Counted from the first letter of the stretch, positions 35,665-50,524 are shown. The stretch is DNA of 64,000 nucleotides from Streptomyces sp. NBC_00258 (GCF_036182465.1 NZ_CP108081.1:7192001-7256000), one strand, 5' to 3'. Numbers and translations: made by a program. Notes: generated from the letters alone by a model not told the origin.

Positions 35665-35902
35665 TCCACAGAAGCCAAAGACCGCTGGTCGTTGCCGTGT
35701 GCTCGTTAGAGGGCGCGGTGACCGAAGGATCCGCTGAAACTGCGGACGACCCGCGTAGGTGACTGTGGATGAACTCCCGAACAGTCCCGTACTTCGTACG
35801 GATCCGTTCGGTCGAGTCACGCCCCGTGCGCCTGCGCCGGGGCGTTTCGTTTTCCCAGTCTCCTTCTGAGCGGTCCTCATCACCCGGAAGGAGGCCACGC
35901 TT
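35665..35902 (+). promoter_or_regulatory. rplJ leader with internal attenuator (L10 leader)
   Basis: This long untranslated leader precedes rplJ-rplL. Positions 35700-35800 contain sequence that can fold into several hairpins, as expected of the L10-L12-binding leader found before rplJ in many bacteria. A terminator-like stem (35819-35826 with 35838-35845) is followed by TTTCGTTTT, so attenuation by L10 feedback is plausible. Assignment to the L10 leader family rests on position and structure, not on a covariance search. Confidence 0.6.
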
Positions 35903-36433
35903 ATGGCAAGGCCCGACAAGGCTGCCGCGGTAGCCGAGCTCGCGGACCAGTTCCGCAGCTCGAACGCCGCTGTGCTGACCGAGTACCGGGGTCTCACCGT
36001 GGCGCAGCTCAAGACGCTGCGTCGTTCGCTCGGTGAAGACGCCCAGTACGCCGTGGTGAAGAACACGCTGACCAAGATCGCGGCCAACGAGGCCGGGATC
36101 TCGACGCTCGACGACCTGTTCAACGGTCCGACGGCGGTTGCCTTCATCTCCGGTGACCCGGTGACGTCGGCGAAGGGTCTTCGTGACTTCGCCAAGGACA
36201 ACCCCAACCTCGTCATCAAGGGCGGTGTCCTTGACGGCAAGGCGCTGTCCGCCGACGAGATCAAGAAGCTTGCGGACCTCGAGTCCCGCGAGGTTCTGCT
36301 CGCCAAGCTGGCGGGTGCCATGAAGGGCAAGCAGACTCAGGCTGCGCAGCTCTTCCAGGCGCTTCCGTCGAAGTTCGTCCGCACCGCGGAGGCGCTTCGC
36401 GTCAAGCTCGAAGAGCAGGGCGGTGCCGAGTAA
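35903..36433 (+). CDS. rplJ: 50S ribosomal protein L10
   Basis: 176 residues. LTEYRGLTVAQLKTLRRSLG and YAVVKNTLTKIA are typical of the L10 RNA-binding domain; the C-terminal helix that recruits L7/L12 dimers is AEALRVKLEEQGGAE. AAGGAGG precedes the ATG. It forms the ribosomal stalk base with rplL, 109 bases downstream. Confidence 0.97.
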   Translation: MARPDKAAAVAELADQFRSSNAAVLTEYRGLTVAQLKTLRRSLGEDAQYAVVKNTLTKIAANEAGISTLDDLFNGPTAVAFISGDPVTSAKGLRDFAKDNPNLVIKGGVLDGKALSADEIKKLADLESREVLLAKLAGAMKGKQTQAAQLFQALPSKFVRTAEALRVKLEEQGGAE

Positions 36434-36542
36434 TTCGGCTCGCGCATTGACCGCCGCCTGAGGCGACGGTCGCAGCGGGCCGAACGTACGCCCGCCTCAC
36501 CAGTACATCCGGCACCTGCCGAATTAGTGGAAGGACGCCATC

Positions 36543-36926
36543 ATGGCGAAGCTGTCCCAGGAAGAGCTGCTCGCGCAGTTCGAGTCCCTCACCCTCATCG
36601 AGCTCTCCGAGTTCGTTAAGGCCTTCGAGGAGAAGTTCGACGTCACCGCCGCCGCCGCGGTCGCCGTTGCCGGCCCCGCCGGTGCCGCCGCTCCCGCCGA
36701 GGCCGAGGCCGAGCAGGACGAGTTCGACGTCATCCTCACGGGTGCCGGCGACAAGAAGATCCAGGTCATCAAGGTCGTGCGTGAGCTGACCTCCCTGGGT
36801 CTCAAGGAGGCCAAGGACCTCGTGGACGGCGCTCCGAAGCCGGTCCTCGAGAAGGTCGCCAAGGACGCCGCCGAGAAGGCCGCCGAGTCCCTCAAGGGCG
36901 CCGGCGCCTCCGTCGAGGTCAAGTAA
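36543..36926 (+). CDS. rplL: 50S ribosomal protein L7/L12
   Basis: 127 residues. N-terminal dimerisation domain (LSQEELLAQFESLTLIELSE), Ala-rich hinge, and C-terminal factor-binding domain with KKIQVIKVVRELTSLGLKEA and AKDLVDGAPKPV. Forms the flexible ribosomal stalk that recruits EF-G and EF-Tu. Confidence 0.97.
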   Translation: MAKLSQEELLAQFESLTLIELSEFVKAFEEKFDVTAAAAVAVAGPAGAAAPAEAEAEQDEFDVILTGAGDKKIQVIKVVRELTSLGLKEAKDLVDGAPKPVLEKVAKDAAEKAAESLKGAGASVEVK

Positions 36927-37024
36927 CCCCACGAGCCGTCCGCCAGGCGCCCTCAGGGGCACGGTGGCAGCGGCTCAAGTGAAGCCGACACAGCCGCTCC
37001 CGCAGGGGCTGTAACGCTGACGCA

Positions 37025-37062
37025 CCGAAGAGCGATCATCCATCTGGGTGGTCGCTCTTCGG
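37025..37062 (+). terminator. Attenuator-like hairpin between rplL and rpoB
   Basis: CCGAAGAGCGA at 37025-37035 pairs perfectly with 37052-37062; no T-run. Partial termination here would reduce rpoBC relative to rplJL. Confidence 0.5.
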
Positions 37063-37379
37063 CGTTCGAGGGGGCCGTGCGGCGACTGCCTTGCGCTGTC
37101 GGTCGCGACGAGTATGGTGATCTTCGTTCGTGCCTCCGGCCGCCCTGTGACGGGCAGCGAGACAGGTTGCAAGACGGGTTGCAAGTGACGATGGCAGCAC
37201 CCGGTTCGGGCATGGGGGGCCTTGACGAACCGCACGCAGCGCGCAATTCTCAGGACGCGTCGTCACAACGATCCGGATCCGAGGCATGGATCGGTGGCGA
37301 AGAGGGCAGTATCGATGTGCATCGAGGGCGTGGCTTGCAGCAGGGGTTGAGAACAACGAGGGTCTTCAAAAACCCGCAC

Positions 37380-37408
37380 TGGACATCAGTGGGCCTAGTG
37401 GCTACACT
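37380..37408 (+). promoter_or_regulatory. Probable rpoB promoter
   Basis: TGGACA at 37380-37385 and TACACT at 37403-37408, spacer 17. The leader would be about 175 bases. Confidence 0.6.
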
Positions 37409-37590
37409 GACCCTTTGCGCTGCCTGTTAGCTGCCTCCTGCCCGTCACCAGGGGCATGCCCTCGCTTCAGCACTGTGGATTGAACCGATCCTGACCTGGC
37501 CTTTTGGCTGATCCAGGAAACGGCTGTCCCGGTGTCCGGCTTGGGACCGGTACGCGCGTAGTGAGTCCGAGCCCTCGGAAGGACCCCCTC

Positions 37591-40500
37591 TTGGCCGCCT
37601 CGCGCACTGCCTCCGCGAATACGAACAACGGCGCCAGCACCGCCCCGCTGCGCATTTCTTTTGCAAAGATCAAGGAGCCCCTCGAGGTTCCGAACCTTCT
37701 TGCGCTGCAAACCGAGAGCTTCGACTGGCTGCTCGGGAACGACGCGTGGAAGGCTCGTGTCGAGGCGGCTCTGGACAGCGGACAGGACGTCCCCACCAAG
37801 TCCGGTCTGGAGGAGATCTTCGAGGAGATCTCCCCGATCGAGGACTTCTCCGGGTCGATGTCCCTGACATTCCGCGACCACCGCTTCGAGCCTCCCAAGA
37901 ACTCGATCGACGAGTGCAAGGAGCGCGACTTCACGTACGCCGCCCCGCTCTTCGTCACGGCCGAGTTCACCAACAACGAGACCGGCGAGATCAAGTCCCA
38001 GACGGTCTTCATGGGCGATTTCCCGCTCATGACCAACAAGGGCACCTTCGTCATCAACGGCACCGAGCGTGTCGTCGTGACGCAGCTGGTCCGTTCGCCG
38101 GGTGTCTACTTCGACTCCTCCATCGACAAGACGTCCGACAAGGACATCTTCTCGGTCAAGGTCATCCCCTCCCGGGGTGCCTGGCTGGAGATGGAGATCG
38201 ACAAGCGCGACATGGTCGGTGTCCGCATCGACCGCAAGCGCAAGCAGTCCGTCACCGTTCTCCTGAAGGCTCTCGGCTGGACGACCGAGCAGATCCTCGA
38301 GGAGTTCGGCGAGTACGAGTCCATGCGCGCCACCCTGGAGAAGGACCACACCCAGGGCCAGGACGACGCACTGCTCGACATCTACCGCAAGCTGCGTCCG
38401 GGCGAGCCCCCGACCCGTGAGGCCGCGCAGACGCTGCTCGAGAACCTCTACTTCAACCCGAAGCGCTACGACCTCGCCAACGTCGGCCGTTACAAGGTCA
38501 ACAAGAAGCTGGGCAGCGAGGCCCCGCTGGACGCCGGGATCCTGACCGTCGAAGACATCATCGAGACGATCAAGTACCTGGTGAAGCTGCACGCCGGTGA
38601 GACCGAGACCGTTGGTCCCAACGGCGCCTCGATCGTCGTCGAGACCGACGACATCGACCACTTCGGCAACCGTCGTCTGCGCAACGTCGGCGAGCTCATC
38701 CAGAACCAGGTCCGTACGGGTCTGGCGCGTATGGAGCGTGTCGTCCGCGAGCGGATGACGACCCAGGACGTCGAGGCGATCACGCCGCAGACCCTGATCA
38801 ACATCCGGCCGGTCGTCGCCTCCATCAAGGAGTTCTTCGGCACCAGCCAGCTGTCGCAGTTCATGGACCAGAACAACCCGCTGTCGGGCCTGACGCACAA
38901 GCGTCGTCTCAACGCGCTCGGCCCGGGTGGTCTGTCCCGTGAGCGGGCCGGCTTCGAAGTCCGTGACGTGCACCCCTCGCACTACGGCCGCATGTGTCCG
39001 ATCGAGACCCCCGAAGGCCCGAACATCGGCCTGATCGGCTCGCTCGCCTCCTACGGCCGGATCAACGCCTTCGGTTTCGTCGAGACGCCGTACCGCAAGG
39101 TCGTCGAGGGTCGGGTCACCGACGACGTCGACTACCTCACGGCCGACGAGGAGGACCGGTTCGTCATCGCGCAGGCCAACGCCTCGCTCAATGACGACAT
39201 GCGCTTCGACGAGGCTCGTGTCCTGGTCCGCCGTCGTGGCGGCGAGGTCGACTACGTCCCCGGTGACGACGTCGACTACATGGACGTCTCCCCGCGCCAG
39301 ATGGTGTCCGTCGCGACCGCGATGATCCCCTTCCTGGAGCACGACGACGCCAACCGTGCCCTCATGGGCGCGAACATGATGCGCCAGGCCGTGCCGCTGA
39401 TCACCGCCGAGGCCCCCCTCGTCGGTACGGGCATGGAGTACCGCTGCGCCGTCGACGCCGGTGACGTCATCAAGGCCGAGAAGGCGGGTGTCGTCCAGGA
39501 GGTCTCCGCGGACTACATCACCGTCGCCAACGACGACGGCACGTACACCACGTACCGCGTCGCCAAGTTCTCGCGCTCCAACCAGGGCACCTCGGTCAAC
39601 CAGAAGGTGATCGTGGACGAGGGCGACCGGGTCGTCGAGAACCAGGTTCTCGCCGACGGTCCGGCCACCCAGGAAGGCGAGATGGCGCTGGGCAAGAACC
39701 TGCTCGTCGCCTTCATGCCTTGGGAGGGTCACAACTACGAGGACGCGATCATCCTGTCGCAGCGCCTCGTCCAGGACGACGTCCTCTCCTCGATCCACAT
39801 CGAGGAGCACGAGGTCGACGCCCGTGACACCAAGCTCGGCCCCGAGGAGATCACCCGGGACATCCCGAACGTCTCCGAGGAGGTCCTGGCCGACCTCGAC
39901 GAGCGCGGCATCATCCGCATCGGTGCCGAGGTCGTAGCCGGCGACATCCTGGTCGGCAAGGTCACGCCCAAGGGCGAGACCGAGCTGACCCCGGAGGAGC
40001 GCCTGCTCCGCGCGATCTTCGGTGAGAAGGCGCGCGAGGTGCGCGACACCTCGCTGAAGGTGCCGCACGGCGAGATCGGCAAGGTCATCGGCGTCCGCGT
40101 CTTCGACCGTGAGGAGGGCGACGAGCTTCCCCCCGGTGTGAACCAGCTGGTGCGCGTGTACGTGGCGCAGAAGCGCAAGATCACCGACGGTGACAAGCTC
40201 GCCGGCCGTCACGGCAACAAGGGCGTCATCTCGAAGATCCTGCCGATCGAGGACATGCCGTTCCTGGAGGACGGCACCCCGGTCGACATCATCCTCAACC
40301 CGCTGGGTGTCCCGTCCCGAATGAACCCGGGACAGGTCCTGGAGATCCACCTCGGCTGGCTCGCCAGCCGCGGCTGGGACGTCTCCGGTCTCGCGGACGA
40401 CTGGGCGCAGCGCCTGCAGTCCATCGAGGCCGACAAGGTCGACCCGGGCACGAACGTCGCCACCCCCGTCTTCGACGGTGCGCGTGAGGACGAGCTGGCC

Positions 40501-41073
40501 GGTCTGCTGCAGCACACCATCCCGAACCGCGACGGCGAGCGCATGGTGCTCCCCACCGGTAAGGCACCTCTGTTCGACGGCCGCTCCGGCGAGCCGTTCC
40601 CGGAGCCGATCTCGGTCGGCTACATGTACATCCTCAAGCTCCACCACCTGGTCGACGACAAGCTCCACGCCCGCTCGACCGGTCCGTACTCGATGATCAC
40701 CCAGCAGCCGCTGGGTGGTAAGGCCCAGTTCGGTGGCCAGCGCTTCGGTGAGATGGAGGTGTGGGCGCTCGAGGCTTATGGCGCCGCATACGCCCTCCAG
40801 GAACTGCTGACCATCAAGTCCGACGACGTGACCGGCCGCGTGAAGGTCTACGAGGCCATCGTCAAGGGCGAGAACATCCCCGAGCCCGGCATTCCCGAGT
40901 CCTTCAAGGTACTCATCAAGGAAATGCAGTCGCTCTGCCTCAACGTGGAGGTGCTGTCCTCGGACGGCATGTCCATCGAGATGCGCGACACGGACGAGGA
41001 CGTCTTCCGCGCCGCGGAGGAGCTCGGTATCGACCTGTCCCGGCGCGAGCCGAGCAGCGTCGAAGAGGTCTGA
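37591..41073 (+). CDS. rpoB: DNA-directed RNA polymerase beta subunit
   Basis: 1160 residues from the TTG at 37591 (LAASRTASANTNN), which has GGAAGGA 7 bases upstream and matches Streptomyces RpoB; the longer frame to 37504 is unlikely. Rifampicin region residues read SQLSQFMDQNNPLSGLTHK then RRLNALGPGG. His436 is the common His526 of E. coli, but residue 441 is Asn where E. coli Ser531 and S. coelicolor Ser442 are Ser. RMCPIETPEGPNIGLIGSL and the C-terminal KGENIPEPGIPESFKVL are standard. Confidence 0.98.
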   Translation: MAASRTASANTNNGASTAPLRISFAKIKEPLEVPNLLALQTESFDWLLGNDAWKARVEAALDSGQDVPTKSGLEEIFEEISPIEDFSGSMSLTFRDHRFEPPKNSIDECKERDFTYAAPLFVTAEFTNNETGEIKSQTVFMGDFPLMTNKGTFVINGTERVVVTQLVRSPGVYFDSSIDKTSDKDIFSVKVIPSRGAWLEMEIDKRDMVGVRIDRKRKQSVTVLLKALGWTTEQILEEFGEYESMRATLEKDHTQGQDDALLDIYRKLRPGEPPTREAAQTLLENLYFNPKRYDLANVGRYKVNKKLGSEAPLDAGILTVEDIIETIKYLVKLHAGETETVGPNGASIVVETDDIDHFGNRRLRNVGELIQNQVRTGLARMERVVRERMTTQDVEAITPQTLINIRPVVASIKEFFGTSQLSQFMDQNNPLSGLTHKRRLNALGPGGLSRERAGFEVRDVHPSHYGRMCPIETPEGPNIGLIGSLASYGRINAFGFVETPYRKVVEGRVTDDVDYLTADEEDRFVIAQANASLNDDMRFDEARVLVRRRGGEVDYVPGDDVDYMDVSPRQMVSVATAMIPFLEHDDANRALMGANMMRQAVPLITAEAPLVGTGMEYRCAVDAGDVIKAEKAGVVQEVSADYITVANDDGTYTTYRVAKFSRSNQGTSVNQKVIVDEGDRVVENQVLADGPATQEGEMALGKNLLVAFMPWEGHNYEDAIILSQRLVQDDVLSSIHIEEHEVDARDTKLGPEEITRDIPNVSEEVLADLDERGIIRIGAEVVAGDILVGKVTPKGETELTPEERLLRAIFGEKAREVRDTSLKVPHGEIGKVIGVRVFDREEGDELPPGVNQLVRVYVAQKRKITDGDKLAGRHGNKGVISKILPIEDMPFLEDGTPVDIILNPLGVPSRMNPGQVLEIHLGWLASRGWDVSGLADDWAQRLQSIEADKVDPGTNVATPVFDGAREDELAGLLQHTIPNRDGERMVLPTGKAPLFDGRSGEPFPEPISVGYMYILKLHHLVDDKLHARSTGPYSMITQQPLGGKAQFGGQRFGEMEVWALEAYGAAYALQELLTIKSDDVTGRVKVYEAIVKGENIPEPGIPESFKVLIKEMQSLCLNVEVLSSDGMSIEMRDTDEDVFRAAEELGIDLSRREPSSVEEV

Positions 41074-41170
41074 CGGGTCTGGCCGGGGCTCCCTGAACAA
41101 GAGCCCCGGCTAACCCCGGACCCCAGTCAGACCAGTGAAGAATCGACCCCGAAAGAGGGATTGACGACAA

Positions 41171-45070
<3,900 letters not shown>

Positions 45071-45087
45071 GCGGGTTGCTTGAGTTG

Positions 45088-45119
45088 AAGGGCGGTCACC
45101 CTCTGGGGTGGCCGCCCTT
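45088..45119 (+). terminator. Terminator after rpoC
   Basis: 13-bp stem (45088-45100 and 45107-45119), one wobble pair, followed by CGGCTTTTCCC. Confidence 0.8.
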
Positions 45120-45203
45120 CGGCTTTTCCCGTGACGGGAACCTATGCCGGAAATGCCGCGTTGGAGCATGATGGAAGCCCAGTCTTTGGGGGGAGGTGCT
45201 CCC

Positions 45204-45830
45204 GTGTCGTACCCGTCGTGGCAGCCCGGGGAGGGGCCGAAGGATGCGCAGGCCCGGCAAGGGCCGGGTGGTGTGCCGTCCTGGCGTGGGCAGGGTGGTC
45301 CGTCGCCGGTCTGGTACGGGCAGGGAGGCCCTCCGCAGCCCGGGTACGGGGACAACGGGCATTCCATGCTCGCCTCGCACGCGGACCGGGAGCGGGCCGT
45401 CGATGTGCTCAGAGCCGGCTTCGGCGAGGGGCGCATGGAGCAGACCGAGTTCGAGAAGCGGGTGGCACGGGCCTACGCGGCCCGTACGGTGGGCGAGCTG
45501 GCCCTTCTGGTGTCCGACCTGCCCCAGGGGCCCGTACCGCTGCCGACGGCCGTAGGAGCCGTGCCACGGACGTTCCTGCCCCTTCCTGTGCCGAAGACGA
45601 ACGAGAAGGCGATCGGGTCGGCGATCTGCGGTGGGCTGTGCCTGGTGACCGTCGGGCTCACCGGTCTTCCCGCGGTGATTCTCGGCCATTCCGCGCGCTC
45701 GGAGATCCGGCGCACGGGCGAGGGCGGAGACGGTCTCGCGCTCACCGGGCTGGTCATCGGATGGCTGGCCACGGCCAGCTGGACCCTTGTGGTGACGCTG
45801 CTGCTCATCGCCGCGCTGACGACCGGATGA
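45204..45830 (+). CDS. DUF1707 / DUF4190 membrane protein
   Basis: 208 residues. A Pro/Gly/Gln-rich N-terminal 45 is followed by the DUF1707 domain (ASHADRERAVDVLRAGFGEG, EFEKRVARAYAARTVGEL) and a two-helix DUF4190-type segment (LTGLPAVILGHSARSEIRR, GLALTGLVIGWLATASW). GTG at 45204 with GGGAGGTG 6 bases upstream is better supported than the ATG at 45144. Unknown function; DUF1707 proteins are common in streptomycetes. Confidence 0.82.
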   Translation: MSYPSWQPGEGPKDAQARQGPGGVPSWRGQGGPSPVWYGQGGPPQPGYGDNGHSMLASHADRERAVDVLRAGFGEGRMEQTEFEKRVARAYAARTVGELALLVSDLPQGPVPLPTAVGAVPRTFLPLPVPKTNEKAIGSAICGGLCLVTVGLTGLPAVILGHSARSEIRRTGEGGDGLALTGLVIGWLATASWTLVVTLLLIAALTTG

Positions 45831-45894
45831 AGATCACGGACGGCGTGGCGGGTTGGCATGGTCCGCTCAGAGATGTTAGTGCGGCCCATTTGTT

Positions 45895-45923
45895 TTGACC
45901 GCAGCCTATGAGGTAGGTACGCT
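45895..45923 (+). promoter_or_regulatory. str operon promoter
   Basis: TTGACC at 45895-45900 and TACGCT at 45918-45923 with an ideal 17-base spacer, about 190 bases before rpsL. The best -35/-10 match in the window. Confidence 0.75.
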
Positions 45924-46118
45924 CAGACCTTGTGCCTGGGGTGTGCCCTGGCTCCCGTGCGTGCCTTCAAACCGCAAGGGGAGTCGTAAGCGGCCACCGT
46001 AAATCTGCGCCCTTCTCGCTTCGCGGCGAGAGTCTGCAGGATTCGACACACCCGACCGCGTGGGTCGGCGATGTTCCAGGTTAGCTTCACCATTCGGCAC
46101 ACAGAAACCGGAGAAGTA

Positions 46119-46490
46119 GTGCCTACGATCCAGCAGCTGGTCCGGAAGGGCCGGCAGGACAAGGTCGAGAAGAACAAGACGCCCGCACTCGAGGGTTCGC
46201 CCCAGCGTCGCGGCGTCTGCACGCGTGTGTTCACGACCACCCCGAAGAAGCCGAACTCGGCCCTGCGTAAGGTCGCGCGTGTGCGTCTGACCAGCGGGAT
46301 CGAAGTCACCGCTTACATTCCGGGTGAGGGACACAACCTGCAGGAGCACTCCATCGTGCTCGTGCGTGGTGGCCGTGTGAAGGACCTGCCGGGTGTTCGC
46401 TACAAGATCATCCGAGGTTCCCTGGACACCCAGGGTGTCAAGAACCGCAAGCAGGCCCGCAGCCGCTACGGCGCCAAGAAGGAGAAGTAG
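46119..46490 (+). CDS. rpsL: 30S ribosomal protein S12
   Basis: 123 residues. TTTPKKPNSALRKVARVRL holds Lys43, and LVRGGRVKDLPGVRY holds Lys88; both positions, mutated in many streptomycin-resistant strains, are wild type. GTG at 46119 with GGAGAAG upstream. First gene of the str operon. Confidence 0.97.
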   Translation: MPTIQQLVRKGRQDKVEKNKTPALEGSPQRRGVCTRVFTTTPKKPNSALRKVARVRLTSGIEVTAYIPGEGHNLQEHSIVLVRGGRVKDLPGVRYKIIRGSLDTQGVKNRKQARSRYGAKKEK

Positions 46491-46492
46491 AA

Positions 46493-46963
46493 ATGCCTCG
46501 TAAGGGCCCCGCCCCGAAGCGCCCGGTCATCATCGACCCGGTCTACGGTTCTCCTCTTGTCACGTCGCTCATCAACAAGGTGCTGCTGAACGGCAAGCGC
46601 TCCACCGCCGAGCGCATCGTCTACGGCGCCATGGAGGGCCTGCGCGAGAAGACCGGCAACGACCCGGTCATCACGCTCAAGCGCGCTCTTGAGAACATCA
46701 AGCCGACCCTCGAGGTCAAGTCCCGCCGTGTCGGTGGCGCCACCTACCAGGTGCCGGTCGAGGTCAAGCCCGGCCGCGCGAGCACCCTGGCGCTGCGCTG
46801 GCTGGTCGGTTACTCCCGCGCCCGTCGCGAGAAGACCATGACCGAGCGTCTGCTCAACGAGCTTCTCGACGCCTCCAACGGCCTCGGTGCCGCTGTGAAG
46901 AAGCGCGAGGACACCCACAAGATGGCCGAGTCCAACAAGGCCTTCGCGCACTACCGCTGGTAG
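46493..46963 (+). CDS. rpsG: 30S ribosomal protein S7
   Basis: 156 residues, the actinobacterial length. MPRKGPAPKRPVIIDPVYGS at the start and RRVGGATYQVPVEVKPGRAS are S7 signatures. Starts 2 bases after rpsL. In E. coli S7 represses the operon; sites not examined. Confidence 0.97.
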   Translation: MPRKGPAPKRPVIIDPVYGSPLVTSLINKVLLNGKRSTAERIVYGAMEGLREKTGNDPVITLKRALENIKPTLEVKSRRVGGATYQVPVEVKPGRASTLALRWLVGYSRARREKTMTERLLNELLDASNGLGAAVKKREDTHKMAESNKAFAHYRW

Positions 46964-47002
46964 TCGCTACCCCCATCGAGACCGAGAGAAGACCGAAGCC
47001 TT

Positions 47003-49129
47003 ATGGCTACCACTTCACTTGACCTGGCCAGGGTCCGCAACATCGGGATCATGGCCCACATCGACGCGGGTAAGACGACCACCACCGAGCGGATCCTCTT
47101 CTACACCGGCGTCAGCTACAAGATCGGTGAAGTCCACGACGGCGCTGCCACCATGGACTGGATGGAGCAGGAGCAGGAGCGTGGCATCACGATCACCTCT
47201 GCTGCTACCACCTGTCATTGGCCGCTTGAGGACAACGACTACACGATCAACATCATCGACACCCCGGGGCACGTCGACTTCACGGTCGAGGTGGAGCGTT
47301 CGCTCCGCGTCCTCGACGGTGCCGTCACCGTGTTCGACGGTGTCGCGGGTGTCGAGCCGCAGTCCGAGACGGTGTGGCGTCAGGCCGACCGTTACGGCGT
47401 GCCGCGCATCTGCTTCGTGAACAAGCTCGACCGGACCGGCGCGGAGTTCCACCGCTGCGTCGACATGATCAGCGGCCGCCTCGGCGCGCAGCCGATCGTC
47501 ATGCAGCTCCCGATCGGTGCCGAGGCCGACTTCAAGGGTGTCGTCGACCTCGTCACGATGAAGGCTCTCGTGTGGTCCGCCGAGGCGGAGAAGGGCGAGA
47601 TGTACGACGTCGTCGACATCCCGGCCACCCACACCGAGGCTGCCGAGGAGTACCGCGGCAAGCTCGTCGAGACGGTCGCCGAGAACGACGACGAGATCAT
47701 GGAGCTGTACCTGGAGGGCAAGGAGCCTTCCGTGGAGCAGCTGTACGCCGCGATCCGTCGCATCACCATCGCGTCCGGCAAGTCCGAGGGCACCACGGTC
47801 ACCCCGGTGTTCTGTGGCACCGCGTTCAAGAACAAGGGCGTTCAGCCCCTGCTCGACGCGGTCGTGCGCTACCTGCCGACCCCGCTTGACGTCGAGGCCA
47901 TCGAGGGCCACGACGTGAAGGACCCCGAGGTCGTCATCCAGCGCAAGCCGTCCGTGGACGAGCCGCTGTCCGCCCTCGCGTTCAAGATCATGAGCGACCC
48001 GCACCTGGGCAAGCTCACCTTCGTCCGGGTCTACTCGGGCCGCCTGGTGTCCGGCACTGCCGTGCTGAACTCCGTCAAGGGCAAGAAGGAGCGCATCGGC
48101 AAGATCTACCGCATGCACGCGAACAAGCGTGAGGAGATCGAGGCGGTGGGCGCCGGCGACATCGTCGCCGTGATGGGCCTGAAGCAGACCACCACCGGTG
48201 AGACGCTCAGTGACGACAAGCACCCGGTCATCCTGGAGTCCATGGACTTCCCGGCGCCGGTCATCCAGGTCGCCATCGAGCCCAAGTCCAAGGGTGACCA
48301 GGAGAAGCTGGGTGTAGCCATCCAGCGTCTCGCGGAGGAGGACCCCTCCTTCCAGGTTCACTCGGACGAGGAGACCGGCCAGACCATCATCGGTGGTATG
48401 GGCGAGCTGCACCTCGAGGTGCTGGTCGACCGTATGCGCCGTGAGTTCAAGGTCGAGGCCAACGTCGGTAAGCCGCAGGTCGCGTACCGTGAGACGATCC
48501 GCAAGGCCGTCGAGCGTGTGGACTACACCCACAAGAAGCAGACCGGTGGTACGGGTCAGTTCGCCAAGGTGCAGATCGCGATCGAGCCGATCGTGGACGG
48601 CGACGCCTCGTACGAGTTCGTGAACAAGGTCACCGGTGGCCGTATCCCGCGGGAGTACATCCCGTCGGTGGACGCCGGTGCGCAGGAGGCCATGCAGTTC
48701 GGCATCCTCGCCGGTTACGAGATGACGGGCGTCCGCGTCACGCTTCTCGACGGTGCCTACCACGAGGTCGACTCCTCCGAGCTGGCGTTCAAGATCGCCG
48801 GTTCGCAGGCCTTCAAGGAGGCCGCCCGCAAGGCCAGCCCCGTGCTGCTCGAGCCGATGATGGCCGTCGAGGTCACCACGCCCGAGGACTACATGGGTGA
48901 CGTCATCGGCGACATCAACTCCCGCCGTGGCCAGATCCAGGCCATGGAGGAGCGTGCCGGTGCTCGCGTCGTGAAGGGCCTCGTGCCCCTCTCGGAGATG
49001 TTCGGCTACGTCGGCGACCTCCGCAGCAAGACCTCGGGTCGCGCAAGCTACTCGATGCAGTTCGACTCCTACGCCGAGGTTCCCCGGAACGTCGCCGAGG
49101 AGATCATCGCGAAGGCCAAGGGCGAGTAA
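47003..49129 (+). CDS. fusA: Elongation factor G
   Basis: 708 residues, a translational GTPase. G1 AHIDAGKTTTTERIL, G2/switch RGITITSAATTC, G3 DTPGHVDF, G4 NKLDRTGA. Five domains of normal length. Drives ribosomal translocation and, with RRF, recycling. Shares the str operon with rpsL and rpsG. Confidence 0.97.
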   Translation: MATTSLDLARVRNIGIMAHIDAGKTTTTERILFYTGVSYKIGEVHDGAATMDWMEQEQERGITITSAATTCHWPLEDNDYTINIIDTPGHVDFTVEVERSLRVLDGAVTVFDGVAGVEPQSETVWRQADRYGVPRICFVNKLDRTGAEFHRCVDMISGRLGAQPIVMQLPIGAEADFKGVVDLVTMKALVWSAEAEKGEMYDVVDIPATHTEAAEEYRGKLVETVAENDDEIMELYLEGKEPSVEQLYAAIRRITIASGKSEGTTVTPVFCGTAFKNKGVQPLLDAVVRYLPTPLDVEAIEGHDVKDPEVVIQRKPSVDEPLSALAFKIMSDPHLGKLTFVRVYSGRLVSGTAVLNSVKGKKERIGKIYRMHANKREEIEAVGAGDIVAVMGLKQTTTGETLSDDKHPVILESMDFPAPVIQVAIEPKSKGDQEKLGVAIQRLAEEDPSFQVHSDEETGQTIIGGMGELHLEVLVDRMRREFKVEANVGKPQVAYRETIRKAVERVDYTHKKQTGGTGQFAKVQIAIEPIVDGDASYEFVNKVTGGRIPREYIPSVDAGAQEAMQFGILAGYEMTGVRVTLLDGAYHEVDSSELAFKIAGSQAFKEAARKASPVLLEPMMAVEVTTPEDYMGDVIGDINSRRGQIQAMEERAGARVVKGLVPLSEMFGYVGDLRSKTSGRASYSMQFDSYAEVPRNVAEEIIAKAKGE

Positions 49130-49272
49130 CGCACGCCGTTTGCACGCTTTAGGCTTGACACCGACCGACGGGATTCATCCGGAAACGGAAATCCCGGCGG
49201 GCGGCATCCCAGCAAAGATCACCCTGGCGCCGATGAGTAAGGCGTACCAGAACCACTCCACAGGAGGACCCA

Positions 49273-50466
<1,194 letters not shown>

Positions 50467-50524
50467 GCATCGCTTACCTGTTGGGCTTGAACGCCTGGTA
50501 GCTCCAGCATTGCTGAGCTCCTTG

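Larger units (their letters stand above)
36927..37590 (+). other. rplL-rpoB intergenic region
   Basis: 664 bases with no convincing gene. It contains an 11-bp stem (37025-37035 and 37052-37062) that could attenuate transcription from rplL, and a probable rpoB promoter at 37380-37408. Short open frames across it (for example 37077-37430) lack conserved-looking sequence and a ribosome site. Confidence 0.6.

Noticed and set aside
37077..37430. Short frame upstream of rpoB
   Set aside because: No ribosome site, no conserved composition, and it overlaps the probable rpoB promoter.
37504..37590. Longer rpoB N-terminus
   Set aside because: The TTG at 37591 has a good ribosome site and agrees with the Streptomyces RpoB N-terminus; the extra residues do not.
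49155..49180. Separate tuf promoter
   Set aside because: TTGACA is present but no acceptable -10 lies 16-19 bases downstream; kept only as a remark under tuf.
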